Source of the DNA: Blastocystis sp. Blastoise
Taxonomy: Eukaryota; Sar; Bigyra; Opalinata; Blastocystidae
Length of the DNA stretch: 64,000 nucleotides
Reading direction: 5' to 3'
Assembly: GCA_039096225.1 (NCBI GenBank)
Contig: JBBPEB010000004.1
Location: 1-64,000, forward strand
Position numbers and translations under genes: made by a program. Below the pieces are notes generated by a model. That model ran no database searches and was not told the DNA's origin. It saw only the letters and a program-made list of their open reading frames with translations. How positions within the stretch are numbered: position 1 is the first letter of the stretch; each line of letters opens with the position of its first letter. Below, in pieces: positions 13,430 through 28,333 of the stretch.

Positions 13430-13714
13430 ATGAAAGTATTTTTCGTTTTTTGCTTTATTTTATCTGTTTTTGCATTAGATAATGGTCTTGCTTTAACACC
13501 CCCTATGGTATTTTGATAAAAAAAGTCTTCTTTTATGAATTATTCTCATTATTTTCTAATGATTATATATATATATAAAGGGTTGGTTACCTTGGGAACA
13601 GTTCCAATGTCAAATTGATTGTGAAAAATATCCTACAAAATGTATTCATGAAAATCTTTTCCTTGATATGATGGATCGACTTGTCGAAGATGGATATCGT
13701 GATGCTGGTTATAA

Positions 13715-13757
<43 letters not shown>

Positions 13758-14834
13758 TATTAAAGAATTATAAATAGTTTTTTTTTCTTAACAATTATTG
13801 AATTATTTATATAATATAAAGATTCTAGTAAAAATAATTAATATATTATAATATAGAGAATCAATATTGATGATTGTTGGTCTGCTAAGAAGCGTAATGA
13901 TGATGGATTTATCATTGCTGATCCTATTCGTTTTTCTCATGGAATTCCTTATCTTGTTGAAACTGCTCACTCTAAAGGTCTTTTATTAGGTATTTATAAT
14001 GATTATGGTACTTTAACTTGTATGGGTTATCCTGGTTCTGAAGGTAATTTGATTAAAGATGCTCAAACATTTGCTTCTTGGGGAATTGATGCCCTTAAAA
14101 TGGATGGATGTTATTCTAAGACTTTAGATCATCCTGATGCTTACCCTGGTATGTCTCATTTCCTTAATGCAACTGGTCAACATATTTTATTCTCTTGTTC
14201 TTGGCCTGCTTATGCTGCTGATAAAGATAACTATACTTATTATGAAATGTTACCAAAACATTGTAATTTATGGAGAAATTATGGTGATATTACTAAGAAA
14301 TGGGAAGATGTATTAGATATTATTAATATGTTTGGTAATACACCTATTTGGGGTAAATATGCTGGTCCTGGTCATTGGAATGATCCTGATATGTTAGTTA
14401 TTGGTATGAAAGATGGTCTTAATAAATATGAATCTGAAACTCAATTAGCTCTTTGGTCTATTCTTGCTGCTCCCTTATATATGACTAATGATTTAAGAGA
14501 TATTGATGATTGGGCAAGAGAAATTCTTCTTAATAAAGAAGTTATTGCTATTGATCAAGATATACTTGGTAAACAAGGATATAGATTAACTGAGAAAGAT
14601 AATGATCAACAAGTTTGGGTACGTCCTTTAAGTGATAATAGATGGGCTATTGCTTTATTAAATTCTGGTGAAAAAGAAACTTCTATTTCTATTAATTTCA
14701 AAGATATTAATGTTTCTGGTAAAGTCCAATTAAGAGATTTATTCTTACATAAAGATTTAGGTACTTTTGAATCTGAATATACAAATAGTTCTATTCAACC
14801 TCATGCTGTTCAAATGATGCTTTTAACTCAATAA
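13430..14834 (+). CDS. Secreted GH27 alpha-galactosidase / alpha-N-acetylgalactosaminidase
   Basis: Three exons (13430-13507, 13581-13714, 13859-14834) join in frame to 395 aa ending in TAA. The product hydrolyses terminal alpha-linked galactose (or GalNAc) from glycans, probably in a lysosome-like compartment or outside the cell. It starts with a signal peptide (residues 1 to about 16), then LALTPPMGWLPW, the hallmark start of GH27. YKINIDDCW, LGIYNDYGTLTC and DALKMDGCY follow; the Asp of KMDGC is the expected nucleophile, and the Asp of RNYGDI is the likely acid/base. GHWNDPDMLVIG and LAAPLYMTNDLR are also family motifs. A C-terminal beta-sandwich of about 90 residues completes it. Length is normal for the family. 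The acceptor of intron 2 sits at GAG rather than the earlier TAG, as the frame demands. Confidence 0.95.
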
Positions 14835-16320
14835 AAATAATTTTGCTTCGATTGATCATATATATATATATTATTGTTTATTTTTATATTCAAAATTTTA
14901 TTTTTCAAACTACAATACTTTAATGTTTTAACAATGTAATATTTCAATAGTTTCAACAAATCATTGTATTCTTATGTATATCTGTTGATAATGTATAAAT
15001 AATAAACTATATACACATTTTATTAATAATTGTTGTATATATTTTAAAAAATAATTATCTACTATTGTATATATATACAAAGCATATATATACACTTTAT
15101 TAGTAATTGTTGTATTATAAAAAAAATAATTATCCACTATTATATAAAGAAATATATATATTTAATTAGATGTATCATACATAAAACCTAATTAAAAATA
15201 ATAAGATTCATTTAGTAAATAAATATAATAAATCACAGTGATTTATAATTATTATAGTATTTTCATTATATATATATATATATATCTATGGTTACCCAAC
15301 ACAACACAATATATAATTCAAGCTTTAATAAGAAAATTATTCATATACATAACATATAAAAATATAAATATAAATTGCATAAGCAAAAAGAAAAAAAGAA
15401 ATGTATATACAAAAGAGTAATAAGATAATTACTTTGAAATATTTGAAAAAATACAAGAAAACTAATATTTAAGAAAATAGTTAATAGAGAAGTCAAAACC
15501 AGCACATGATATAAGTAATAAAAAATATATATGTATATAAAAAAATTATCTTAAAAAGAGTGAAATTAAGGGAATAGTAATATTTTATCGAAGTTATAGC
15601 AAAAAACAACTTCTGATTAAATATCGAACAGTTTCTAACTGAAACAGAGAATAGGCAATTCAAAAAGGGAAGAAATATGAAAAGGAAGTAGCAAATTAAC
15701 AGACAGTGTTTATTTAATAAAAAAAAAATATGTGCAAAATAAAAAATAATAAAAATTAAGTGTTTATAAAAACAATAAACAAAAAACTTAAAAAAAGAAT
15801 ATATAATTTAATAATAAAAAGAAATATGAAAAATATATATAGATATATATATTTAATATATATATCTAAAAAAAAATACTATTATCATAAATATCCAAAA
15901 GTAATATATGTATAAAAAGTATAAAGATTTAAAATAAAAATAAAAATAATCTATAAGACTATATTGAATTAAATAATAAGAGAGAAATTAAAAGGATAGA
16001 ATTACTACGAGAAGGGTTGTTAACAGAATAGACACGAATGGCATACTGAGAATAACTTGAATTAAAAACGTAATTATTATTTAGAATAACCACATTATAA
16101 ATTTCTTTTGACTTTAAATTTCTTATTTAATATTATAAATAGAATTATGAAATGAAAAACAACTTGTAAAAAGATAAACTGACAAATAATAAAATATTCA
16201 AAAAAAAAAAATAAAAAGGAAAAAAAAATATATAATGAACCACGAAGATATCCCTTAGTAAAGGAGATAAGAGTGAGTAACTAATATAATAGAAATAAAT
16301 GGAGAATATAAGAGTTCTGT
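14835..16320. other. Intergenic region between convergent genes
   Basis: About 1.5 kb of AT-rich sequence between the 3' ends of the GH27 gene (+) and the first giant surface-protein gene (-). It contains TA-rich runs and a loosely repeated ataTTGTTGTA-like stretch around 15000-15120. No coding exon or RNA gene recognised. Confidence 0.5.
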
Positions 16321-19300
16321 CTACAATTGAGAAAGTAGTACAGATTGATCGGTATAAACCACAGGCAGAGTTGAGGAGAAACGGTTATTTGACATAATAT
16401 AACCATGAGCACGAGACTTCATGGATTTCTTTTCATTTTCAATTTTCCGTTTCTTTATGATATGAATTGATAAACTAATAATATATAGAATACAAAGTAA
16501 AACAAGAATGATAACAAAAACATCCAGAAAAATATACACAGGACAAGTTGCTTGTATATATTCTTGTTGTTGGATCCAATGGGAGGATAAAGTAATTGAA
16601 GGAATAGAAAAGGATACTTGTTTATCTACAAGATCTTTAAGAAATGAGTTTGTAACTATATAATTATAGACTGATTGATTGACAAAATGTACATATTCAG
16701 AAGGACAGACAAGAGATACTATTAAGTATGTACTATTGTCATATATTGATGTATGTAATACAGAAGATGAAGAAGAAGACGAAGAAGAAGATAATGAAGA
16801 TGATGAAGATGATAAAAAAGAAATAGAACTTGGGAATACAAAACGACTTAAACTGTAATTAGTTATATCACGAGAAATATTAAATCCTTTTAAAATACTG
16901 GTTTCAAAGAAAGTATTGAAAGTACTATTTAACAGATATATATCATATCCCTTTAAAGAGAGGTCTCCTAATTGTTCAAATCGAATAGGAAAACGAAGTA
17001 TTGTTGATCCCTTCACAGGAATTAACGTATGTTCTTTACTAGCTCGAGTACATGACTCGTCATTGATAGATCCCCATACAGGATTCTTTTCCTCTAGAAA
17101 ACACGGGCGATAACGATACCCAACAGCTGCACGTGTGGTACAACGAATATAATTGGTAGTTCCTGCTTCGGTAGCTGGCCAATCTCCTTCAGTATTACAC
17201 ATATAAGCAACAATAATAACTCGTATAGTAATAGTTACATTAGTATCTCGATTGAAGGCAGTAATTCGATATTCATGTGATCCTGCTGTTTGTTTAGGTG
17301 TACCACTAATAACTCCTGATCGTGTATTAAAGAGTAAACCATTTGTAAATAAAGGAGAAATAGACCATCCAGATATATAGTTCTGTATAGTAGGTGATAA
17401 AGTTTGAATAGTTTCATTCTTATAGAATATCATAGTAGACATAGGATAGGCTACAATAGGAGTTTTATAAATACATCGATCTATAACAGGAGACCATTGA
17501 GGAGGATTTGTTGATAGACATGTACGTTCATAAGCTCCTTCTAAATACTGATTAGTACAAGGTTTTGTAAGAGTAGTACCCTTAGGTGTTTCTTGCCAAG
17601 TATCTTCAGAAGAGCAAGTACTAACATAAATATGTACACCTAGAGTAGTAACACTTAATCGAGAAGAAGTTATATTATTATTATCATCAATATCATAATG
17701 ACATACGATAAGATAATAAGCATTTTCTTCAGATATTGTAATAACTCCAGTTATTTCTCCTGTAATTGTATTTAAAGTAAGTCCATTAGTTAAAGCAGGA
17801 TGAATTGAAAAGGAAAGACAAATACCTCCAGTAATAATAGGAGGAGGAATAATAATCGTTTGATTCTTCTCCGAATGTATAAAATCAGGTGTATATGATA
17901 GAGTAGGAGTAGCAAGTATACATGTAGAGACTGTAGAAGACCAAGAACATTTAGTTTTCGATTGATTTGTAGATAAACATTGTCGAGTAAGAGATCCTGT
18001 ATAGTAATGCTGTGACATACTATAACTAGGACAATCTAAGGATTGTATCTTATCAAAACCTAGAGATGGCCATATATAGGATACAGTTACATTTCCTTGA
18101 TGAAAAGAATCTTCTTCTTCTTTACATATACATTCATAGACCCTTAAGGTTATGAAATTAGTGATTATAACTCCCACTTGACTATATGCTTCAATCTTAT
18201 ATGTAACAGGATTCATAAGAGATGGACAATTCACACGAATAACACCATTAATAATAGTAATACAATTTATTGATTTACCTTCTTCAACAGTACTTATCCA
18301 AGATACAATAGTTCCTGTTACTTGAGGGATTATTTGTTTATATTCATTGATTAAGAGATCATATTGACTTTGAGAATATATAACAGAAGGATAGATATGT
18401 TCATCAATACATGTCTCTTCAATAGATTCCCAAGATGTAGTATGTAACTGTTTATTCTCTAAACAGAGTCGACGTCTAGTACCAATAGTTCCATTACTAC
18501 AGGGTATCTCTGCATATGTATTCTTATATGTATTTGGCCATATAGTATTTCCCATACACCATTCATTAATAAGAACTCCCTCAACTGCTATAGATATCAT
18601 CTGTTCCATCATAATAGATTCATCCCAACTTGTAGCAGTAATAGTATAATTTGTAAGAATACTTTCTTCTTTAGGTATTCCTGATATATGGCCTGTTTTT
18701 AAGTTTAATTCAAGACCTAATGGAAGTAAAGGATATACACTAAATGTGATACCTAACGAGTCTACAATAGGAATAACACTAATATTTGTTTGGTTACTTT
18801 GACATATAAAAAGAGTATATGGATATTGGAATCGTGTGAATGGAACAAAAGAACATTTTGATCGATCAATAGTAGTATCTAAGATACCATTATTACAGAA
18901 ACGAGACATAGATCCAGTATAGAAGAGACCACAAGGAACATAAGAATAATCATTAAAAATAGTTGTAGGCCATAATGTAGTATTATCATAACAAAGACCA
19001 GGATAACGTTGTATTTTCATTTGAAATTCTGAGAGATGAAAACTATGTCCAAATTTAAGACATTCTTCATTATTATCAGATAATAAAGGACTATTTTCAC
19101 ATTCAGTAATAGTCACACGATAATAGTTATATGAATTAATTTGATAGAATTGATAAGTTTTCTTCTGATAATAGATAGTCCAGAATTGTTTAGTTACTGA
19201 ATGAAGTTGTACCCATTGTTTTTGATCATAAGATCCTTCAAGTATCCATCCACTTGGATGATTTATATTACAATTATTAGCAGTAATAATAGTATAAGAA

Positions 19301-22300
19301 TTAAAATTATATTTACGTTCTTCAGGAGTATTTAATATAAAGGATACACCTTTACATATATAAGGAACATAGAATTGTGTATAGATATCACCATCAATAA
19401 GTGTATCTACAGTATGACTATTATAACCAATATAACTACTTTTAATATTATATTGATAATTATAATTCTGATTATCAATAAGAATTTGGAAATTAACCCA
19501 GAAACTATATTGTGGAATAGTTTGATTTCTTCTATGAATTTCAATACCAAATATATTTGTATTTGCTTCATTAAAATATTCTTTAACTTGAACTTGAATA
19601 CTATATTCAAGTTGTTTATATTCATTAAAATCCTTTAAAGCAAGTGTAAATGAATTAATAGGTCCTTCAGGCATATTATATCGAAATAATTCAAATCCAT
19701 TCATATATAGAATAGCACCACCATAAACATGTATACTACAAAGTGCACTTGCTGTTATAACTAATATACTTTCTGGCTTAGGAGTAATATATTTATAATA
19801 TTGTGTAATAGCAGAAGATGTAGGCATATTACTAGAAGGTCCATTAGTCCATCCATCATCAATAATAGTAGTTGATGTCCATGTAATATCATCAGGATAA
19901 TAATGAGAATTATCAGAAATAAGATAATACCAAGGTGTAGAGAGAGGGTTACGTGAATGTTCTACAATGAATTGAAATGTAGAAGTTAGATAACCATAAT
20001 ATAATGTATATGGATTACTTCTAAGTGAATTCTTCTGTTGAATATATAGAACTGCATTTTCCCATCCTTCTCCACTAGGTTCTGATAATATAAGACTATA
20101 TATACCTGGTGTCAAACAATAACTATGAGAGGTTACAGTATTAGCAGGAAAAACAGATTGTTTATCTAGAACATCGGATAAATCTTTATCAAATTCAAAT
20201 TGAAATACTATTTCATAAGAAATAGTTAAATCATGTGCATTATCTCCACGATGAACACTGATTGTAATAAGTTGTTGTTGATCAGAGCATGTATTTGAAG
20301 AAATAGTAATAGTTGTATTATAAGAAGTATCAATAAGAGTAGTACCTTGAATAGTAACTTCACAATCACGAATACTTTCCTTAAGAATTCCATTAATTAA
20401 TCCAGTATTCATATCTAACCATAATCCCTTAGGAAGAGAACCAGAAACTATTTGGAAAGATTTATAATTCGTTGTAGGTATCATTGTATCAGCAGTAACG
20501 TTTGTTAACAGAGAAACTTCATTCTTTATATAGGATAAAGGATGATAAATAAGTGAATACGTATTCTCAAGAAGAAGTTCAATTTCTCCTAAAGCTATAT
20601 ATTCCTGGTTATTTGATGGCTTAAAAATAAATGAATAATAATAATAACTATTACGATGAGTACGTGTATAGAAACATAGTTTCTGTCCTCTTTCAAACCA
20701 TTGAACATTTTCTCTTTGATCAAGTTCCCAACAAATACTATTTGTACAACCAATAAAGTACCAATTTTGAGGATCATAAGAAGAAGGAAGTGAACTTAAT
20801 ATAAGACAATACTTATTCGTATATTCAAATCGATATTTTGAATTATAATATAAGTAGATATGAAGTGTTTTATTTCCCATAAAAGATCCAATCCAGAAAG
20901 TAGAATAGAATCCATCTAAAAGAGTATTCACATTTGAATGATCATCATCTATTTGTTCAGCAGGTTCTGTTTCATCTTTATATGTATAATTATAAGAATA
21001 TGATGTATTCATCCTTTTATAATCATCGAAAATATCAATAAGAGAAACAGTCATATCAAAAGTACGAGCAGATAAATGAGTAGCTGTAAAGAATCTCAAG
21101 CTGTAAGTGAAATTAGATTGAGCAGGGAGTGTCTGATTATAAGGTAAATAAATAGCAAAGGAAAGGATATTTAATCCATCTTTAATAATCTCCATATCAA
21201 AAGATAAAGATGTATATGGAGAATTTGAGTTATATACTTGAGATGATGTTTGACTATCAATACCTATTAATAAAGAAGGATTTGAAGAAGTTGATTTCAA
21301 CTCTTCATTATTATTATATCTTTTAGTTTCTTGCTTATTATTATTCAAGAATAGAAAATCATTAGTACTATCATAGAGAACACCTCCATTCATATATATA
21401 ATAATAGGATTAGATGTAGAAAGACGAATACCCATTCCATGATAAGTAGATTTCTTTAATAAGAAGAATTCTCGTCGGAAATAAGCAGTATGTGATGTTA
21501 TTTCAAGATCAGGAATGGTATAACAATTAGACCAATGACTATCTTGTCGAAAATCTTCTGTATTCCAATTTGAAGGGACATAAGTATTATCGAGATGACA
21601 AAGAGTATCTTTATCATAGGGAAGAATAGTATAAAGAGTATTAATAGTATAAGTATAAGAAAATGTATTACGAAGAGTAGCTCTGAATATAGTATAAGGA
21701 GAATGACGACTTTCAATAGAGAGAGTTAATAGAGAATATTCAGACCATCCAGGATTATAAGGATTATATAATGTAAGTGTAAGTAAACCTGATGGTACAC
21801 ATAAAGGAAATATAGATTCTTGATTTGATTCTCCATGAATATTAATTAATGTTTGTGTTCCTACAACTATGGAGAAATATTCATAGGAATAATGTTCTAT
21901 ATCCGAAAATTTATGTATATACAACATAGAATATTTATCACTACTACATTCTTTTATTACCATAGAGAACGTATAAGAATTATTAATTTTTGTAACAGAA
22001 CTATAAGCAGTAATAGTGATTTTAAACGTACCTATTTCTGAAGCTGTTCCTAAGATAGATCCATCAAAAGTTTCAAAGTATAATCCAAGAGGTAAAATTG
22101 AGTGAATTTGAAATTGAGAGAATCCAGAAGAAATAGGAAATAGAGCAATACTATTCATATCTTTATAATAGCATGAAGTAAGTGGAGTATAAGTAAGATT
22201 TGAAATATAATTGAGAGGAATAGTTAATAAAACAATTTCAGAGAGTTCATATTTATTAGAATGACCTTTTGTTTCATATATGACTAATTTATATATATTA

Positions 22301-23732
22301 AAAGGATAGAATGAACTTGGTATATTCATTATATAAGGAGTAGTTGGAGATAAGAATCGAACTTGACTAGAAGCAATAATAGGTATCCACTCTACACCTT
22401 CATCATTTGAACCAAATAAACCAAATTTAGTAATTGTATAATTAGAGTTTAACATAGGTGAATATAAATATATACAATTAACGAACTCATAACGACCAAG
22501 AGGATATAGAAAGAAGATAGCATGATTTGTTCCTACAGTACCAAGATAATAAGTATCAAGTGAGAAATCAACAACATTATTAGGATTAAATGTATCTATA
22601 GATGGATCTGAAATGAGAGAAGTAGAAGCTGTAGATGAAAATGAAGTTAATGAAGAAGAATATGAAGGGAAATATAAGTCTGTAACAGTAATATTTTGTA
22701 AGCGTCGACTATGACTATCTAAGACATAATACATATAAAGATTAAATGGATCTCTCATGGATTCAGATGATTTTGGAGTAATTTGAACAGCAATTGTAAT
22801 TGAACTAAATGGCTTTAGATAATAATCATAATTAGCATCAATATGTTGATAATAAGGTGTTGATGGTAAAGTTCTGGAATGAGAGTGTCGCCAAGAAGAA
22901 AGACGAGAATGATTATTATTCGCATAATTTGTATTTATTTCACTTATAGGATACAATAAGAGACCATTCACATATATAGTAATATTATGCAATGTAGAAA
23001 ATCCTATTATAAATGACGAGAATGTATCTATGGACTGAGGAATATTTGTTTTATATCGATAATATATAACATCATTTGTACTTGGAAATTGATGAAGACA
23101 ATACTCCGGCCAAGTATCATCATTAAATACAATACTCTTCCATAAATTATTATCTAAAACACCATTATGATATTTCCATTTATTTGAAGCAGATATCATA
23201 TTTGTTGCTATATATTGTTTTAATTATTTAATTGTATAATTTATTTTTAATAATAAAAATAAAGCAAGTTAATAATATATACGAAAAAAAGACCAACTAT
23301 CATATGTTCCATATAATAATGAATCATATAAAAGAACTGTATCATCATTATAAATAGTAATACTTGACTCTGGAACCCAACCAGAGGGATCTCTAAAATC
23401 AACAGTATATTAAAATTATCATATATAAACATTAATAAATATCTTACGGAGAACTTGCAACTAGCGTATAGAACATCGATTTCAAGCATAAAGTATAATT
23501 ATATTCGACATAATCTTTTGCACTTCCAGAAACATCAAGAATCGTATCTCCAAGAATACTATATCCTTCTTTAATTCTAAAACCTTCTATTGTAGCATTT
23601 TGTTTATAAACTCTTCGAATATAAATTTGAGATTCTTGCTCAAGACACGTTAATGATAAGCCTATATAATATCAACTATGGGTTATATAAAAATATACAA
23701 AATTCAATGAACAAGAATAGAAGAAGCATCAT
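16321..23732 (-). CDS. Giant type I surface protein with sugar-binding-like, He_PIG and HRM/sushi-like modules
   Basis: Four exons (23732-23699, 23661-23448, 23392-23283, 23207-16321) join to 2414 aa ending in TAG. A signal peptide (MMLLLFLFIEFC) targets it to the secretory pathway. The ectodomain repeats three kinds of module. One is beta-sandwich sugar-binding-like segments (for example DDTWPEYC, IYVNGLLLYP, LYMNGFELFRYN). Another is F5/8 (discoidin)-like segments ending in Y-x-F/Y-x-R/K patterns. The third is He_PIG-type immunoglobulin-like segments (GLxLNxxTGxISG). Towards the C-terminus four-Cys units with C..WP.T..G....C...G...R.C appear, resembling hormone-receptor/sushi modules. A Ser-rich stretch precedes a single transmembrane helix (VFVIILVLLCILYIISLSI) and a basic tail of about 45 aa. 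The role is probably adhesion or ligand binding; no enzyme motif seen. It is a paralogue of the larger gene at 31175-45008. Confidence 0.85.
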
Positions 23733-24891
23733 ATTAGTAAGGAAAAACAAAATGAGTCGTTCATGTATGGTTCTTTTGTTTCCCCTTGGGAAAGACTCAA
23801 AAAACATAACTCTTCACCCACAATTAACAGCCAATCATCAAAGCGAAAATCAAGGCGAAGCCATCATTTTGTATTACCACATTTTTTTCTATCATGTCCT
23901 ATTATTTTCATCAGAGCCTAACAAAAAACAATAATTTTGCCTTTTATCCTATTTTCTTCTAGTTGTTATATTTCTCTATTGTGTGAAAAACGATATAAGT
24001 GGTGTTCGTGAAAGATGATACAACAATCTAAATGTCTTGATGATCAATGTGATGATTTGTTACATCACTCAAGTATTATATGACATGTAATTGTTATCTG
24101 TTCTTTAAAACTTTGAGAAAAAATATTCTTTTAACTTTTTTGTATGATTGATGAGATTATTATATGATGAATATTGAATAATCACCATTTATAATCTTTG
24201 TTATATCTATTGATTAAACTTTTGAGTCTATGAATTAATAAATCGAATAATCAATCAAATGAACAGTGTTTTATAGATAAAAACCATGAAAATTCGTGTA
24301 GAGCAAATGATATATATAGAGAACTATAAATTAGTTGTTATAAGATAATAAAAATTATTATTTTTTATAAACAAAACTACATTTTATAAGATAATGTTGA
24401 TTACGTAATACTTATAAATATTATAATAATATAACTAAGGAAAGAAACTACACAAAAAAGAAATAAGAAATCGAAAATACATAATAATAAAATAGATAAA
24501 AATAGATATAAGTAAATGTTATAATTATTCTTTCTTTATGAAAATAAAATACTCATCGAATCATAAAAGAGTATTTATATTTTAATGATGCATAACACAA
24601 ATATATATATGTTATATAAAGTATTAGAAAGATATTTATAAGTAATCATATAGGTTTAGAAAGTAGTAGATAGATGTATTATTCAGTATAGCTGAATAAT
24701 AATAATATAAATTATACATATAGAAATATAAAAGTATATTTTTTAAATGACAATATACAAATATATACTCATTATGAAAAATAAATCATATAAATAATAA
24801 ATCACCACATATTTAAAATCAATCAAAGTGAGTAGAACAGATATAGTTTTAGATAAAAGAAAGAATAATATTCTTAAAGAATAAGAACTAA
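23733..24891. other. Intergenic spacer upstream of the 2414-aa surface protein
   Basis: About 1.2 kb. The part next to the start codon (23740-23900) is less AT-rich than the rest and could hold the promoter or 5' UTR. No coding exon, tRNA or repeat recognised. Confidence 0.45.
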
Positions 24892-27800
24892 TTAAGGTAT
24901 ATTCTTCTTCAGTTGGTTAATATTCTTTGTTGGAGGTTTATTCATAATAAGATGACCAGAACTTAATGCACCAGAACGAGATTCAATAGTCTTTAAAGAC
25001 TCATTAGGGGAAGTAGGCTTTATTTTCAACTGAGGATCTCTTGCTAAGAGTGGATTTGAATGACGATTAATAGCAGAAGACCCAGAAATAGGTCGTTGAT
25101 TAGAAACAGAAGCTCGTTGGATTTTGCGAGAGAATTCTTCACTGATGAGTGGTTCAGGTCGTCGACTTTGAAGTGTATATCGAGAAAGAGGAAGATTAAT
25201 AGGGACAACAGGAGAAGGAGACGATAGATATGATTGATGATTCGATTTACGAGAAGGAGATGCAGAAGGAGAAGAAGCTACAAGAGAAGGAGGAGATTGA
25301 AGAGATGTACGAATAGTAGGTTGTATTGAATGGATATCTGAAGATAAAGCTGTTCCTCGAGGAGAAGTAATAGTAGTAGTAGTAGTAGTTGTAGTAGTTG
25401 TAGTAGTTTTAGAATGATGATCCGGAGAGAAGAATCGATGAGATGAAGAATATGTTGGTATATTAATATCCATAGAATATCCATCTACAAGAGGAGTTGA
25501 TGTAGTAACATAATGATCTACAGATGTAGTTGATGTAGATGTAGAAGAAGAAATTCGTTCTTCTCCTGAAGGAGGTATTGTTATATTTACATTATTATCA
25601 TCATGAGCATCCTCAGAATCATTAACTGTAGCATTTGGATTCAAAGGACTCGAAAAAATAGGTTTACCTCGAATAGCATTACTATTTAAAGTGATAGAAT
25701 TCGACCCTTCACTCTCTTCTGTCTCTAATTTTGAACTACTTCTATTTCTCGAATTAACACTTGAAGGAGAAAGAGAATCAGATGAAGCTTGATATTCAGT
25801 AGCAAGATGAGATAAAATCAATGGACTTGCAATATATCCTTGTGTCTTTAATGGTGGAATTAAAGGATTTGGACTGTCTATGGGATTACAAGATCGACTA
25901 TTAAGAAGTTCAGGAGTTTCAGAAGTTTCCAATTGACTATCACTTGTAGCAACATCTAAATTAATAACATCTGGACCTAATGCTGTCTTAGATTTATATA
26001 CAATACTAGCAGGAGATATATATCGGTCTGTATCATGACTAACAGAACTTGGTGACTCTGAACGAATGACACTTAATGTGACATTGAAATTAGGGTTTAA
26101 TTGACTAAGAACAGGTATTGGAGGTTGTGGAGGTATAGGATGAAGAGAATGTTGTGTGTTATCTGTAGAAGGAAGACGACTAGGAAGTGATCCACGAATA
26201 TTCACAGCAGCAGGATGACTGTAGTTTTGATCAAGAACAACACTGGCTGATGATGCAGGAAGAGCACGAGTACGCATAATCGTAATACTATCTCCATGAG
26301 TATCTCCAAGTGGAGATGGAGGTCCTTCATCTTCTCCTGGAGTCTCTACTGTATTTATATCATGAACAACCAAAAATGGATTCTTATTTTCTTCTTTTTC
26401 CTCATCATCAGTAGTTTCAGTGTCGCTATATTCATCATTAATTTCATCACTATCTATTTCAAATGGTGATCCTTGCATAGTAACAGCAGTTACAGGAGTA
26501 TCAGTAGTTGCATCAGTAGTCTTAGATGTATTTGATGTCTTACTATTTCGCTTATGTGTTCCACTACGTCGACTCTTCTTTTCCTTACTTACTCGTTTTT
26601 CTGTATTAACGGCTGTATCAAGTATATTTTGAGGTAAACATTCGGAAGCAAGACGTAAGGAAGAAGGTTCTATTACATGAGTCGATAGAGAAAGAGAAGG
26701 AATGGGACGTGTTAATGAAGAATGATTAGATGATAATTGAGGACTATTTGAAGGAGTTACTCGTGGAGAATTAATTCCTTCCTGAAGTCTCAATTGTGCT
26801 TTAATCACACTGGAATGGGTTGATGGAAGTATAGGAACACTTTGACGAGCATATATATGCATAGCGGGATCTGTAGAATTCTTTATTTCATTGATGGTTT
26901 GACTTATTGTTGGAAGAACCTTTTGGGGTTTTATCCTATAAAAAAAATCATAAAGTAAAATATATACCTACAAATATAATATGAAATATACGCATCTTCT
27001 TTTGAATCAGTTGAAGGATCCACTTGTTGTGACTAAAAATTATTAATTATAATAGAAAAAAAAAATGATATATATATTTAGTAATCATATCGTAAAATAT
27101 ATAATAATTACTTGACTTCTTGTGTGAAGTATCATTTCAGCTTCTAGAGAAATAAAGATATTATATATAATATATAATATATAATATATAATATATAATA
27201 TAAAATATATTATATACCTGTAAAGAATCGAGCTTGTTTATATGCTTTTTCTTCATCGATAAAATAAAGGAGTATTAATCCGATGAACAATCTAACTAAT
27301 TCAAAATAAAACACATAAAGTTCATCATCATAAGGCTAGATATAGTAATATAGTGAGATAGAAATATATATGAATATATACAGAAAGAATAGCTTCAATT
27401 AATGGACCAAATACACAACTATATAAATAATGAAGAATAGAATAGATAAGTATATATACCTAAATTGTTCGACTGTACTATAAACAGCGAATAATTCAGC
27501 CTCATGTCCCTCAGGAAGAGAAGTGGCAAATATAGATCTTGTATAGGATTGAAGGACACCAACAGTAAGAGATAGTGATGAAGTGACGATCATACCGATG
27601 GCATAATGAGAGATATATTCAGCAATAGGACTGAGTAAGAGGAGAGCATAAATAGATGCTAATAGGAGTATAATAATACATATTGTTATGTAGACTTTAA
27701 AACTAGCTGAAACACTAGAAATATTAAATGAGATCATATAAAAATTATATAAGAGATATACAAGATAGAACAGAGAATACAGAGCATATTTCCTATTCCC

Positions 27801-28299
27801 GCGAGAATAGGTCCAAGGTAAATAATGATTAATGGTCCATACTTTTTATCTACACCATTCCATACAAAATATTTATCCAATAAGATAAACGCTATAATAA
27901 TAATATATATATATAATGATTGATACAGTGGTGAGTATAGAGAATAAGTACATACAGACATTTGAGAATGTATAGAGCGATCCTGCTGTGAAAAAGAGGA
28001 GAGATAGTATACGTTGTAACATGGGAAGACTCTTTAGGTTACTGAAGGTAATCTTATCTATAGAATATATATATATAGCGAGAGAAAAAAAATGGATGGA
28101 TAGATAGAGAAAGAGAGAAAAATTTGAAATAATTTAAAAAATGAATATATTTCATAAATATAGAATATATATACATCTTTTTAAGGAATAGCAGAAAATG
28201 CCTTTTTGCTCTGGAGAATAGAGTTGTTCGTCTTTGCCATGACGACGAGGAAGCATATTCATACTGAGAAAGGTCATCGCTAGCCATCTAGAAGAAGTA

Positions 28300-28333
<34 letters not shown>

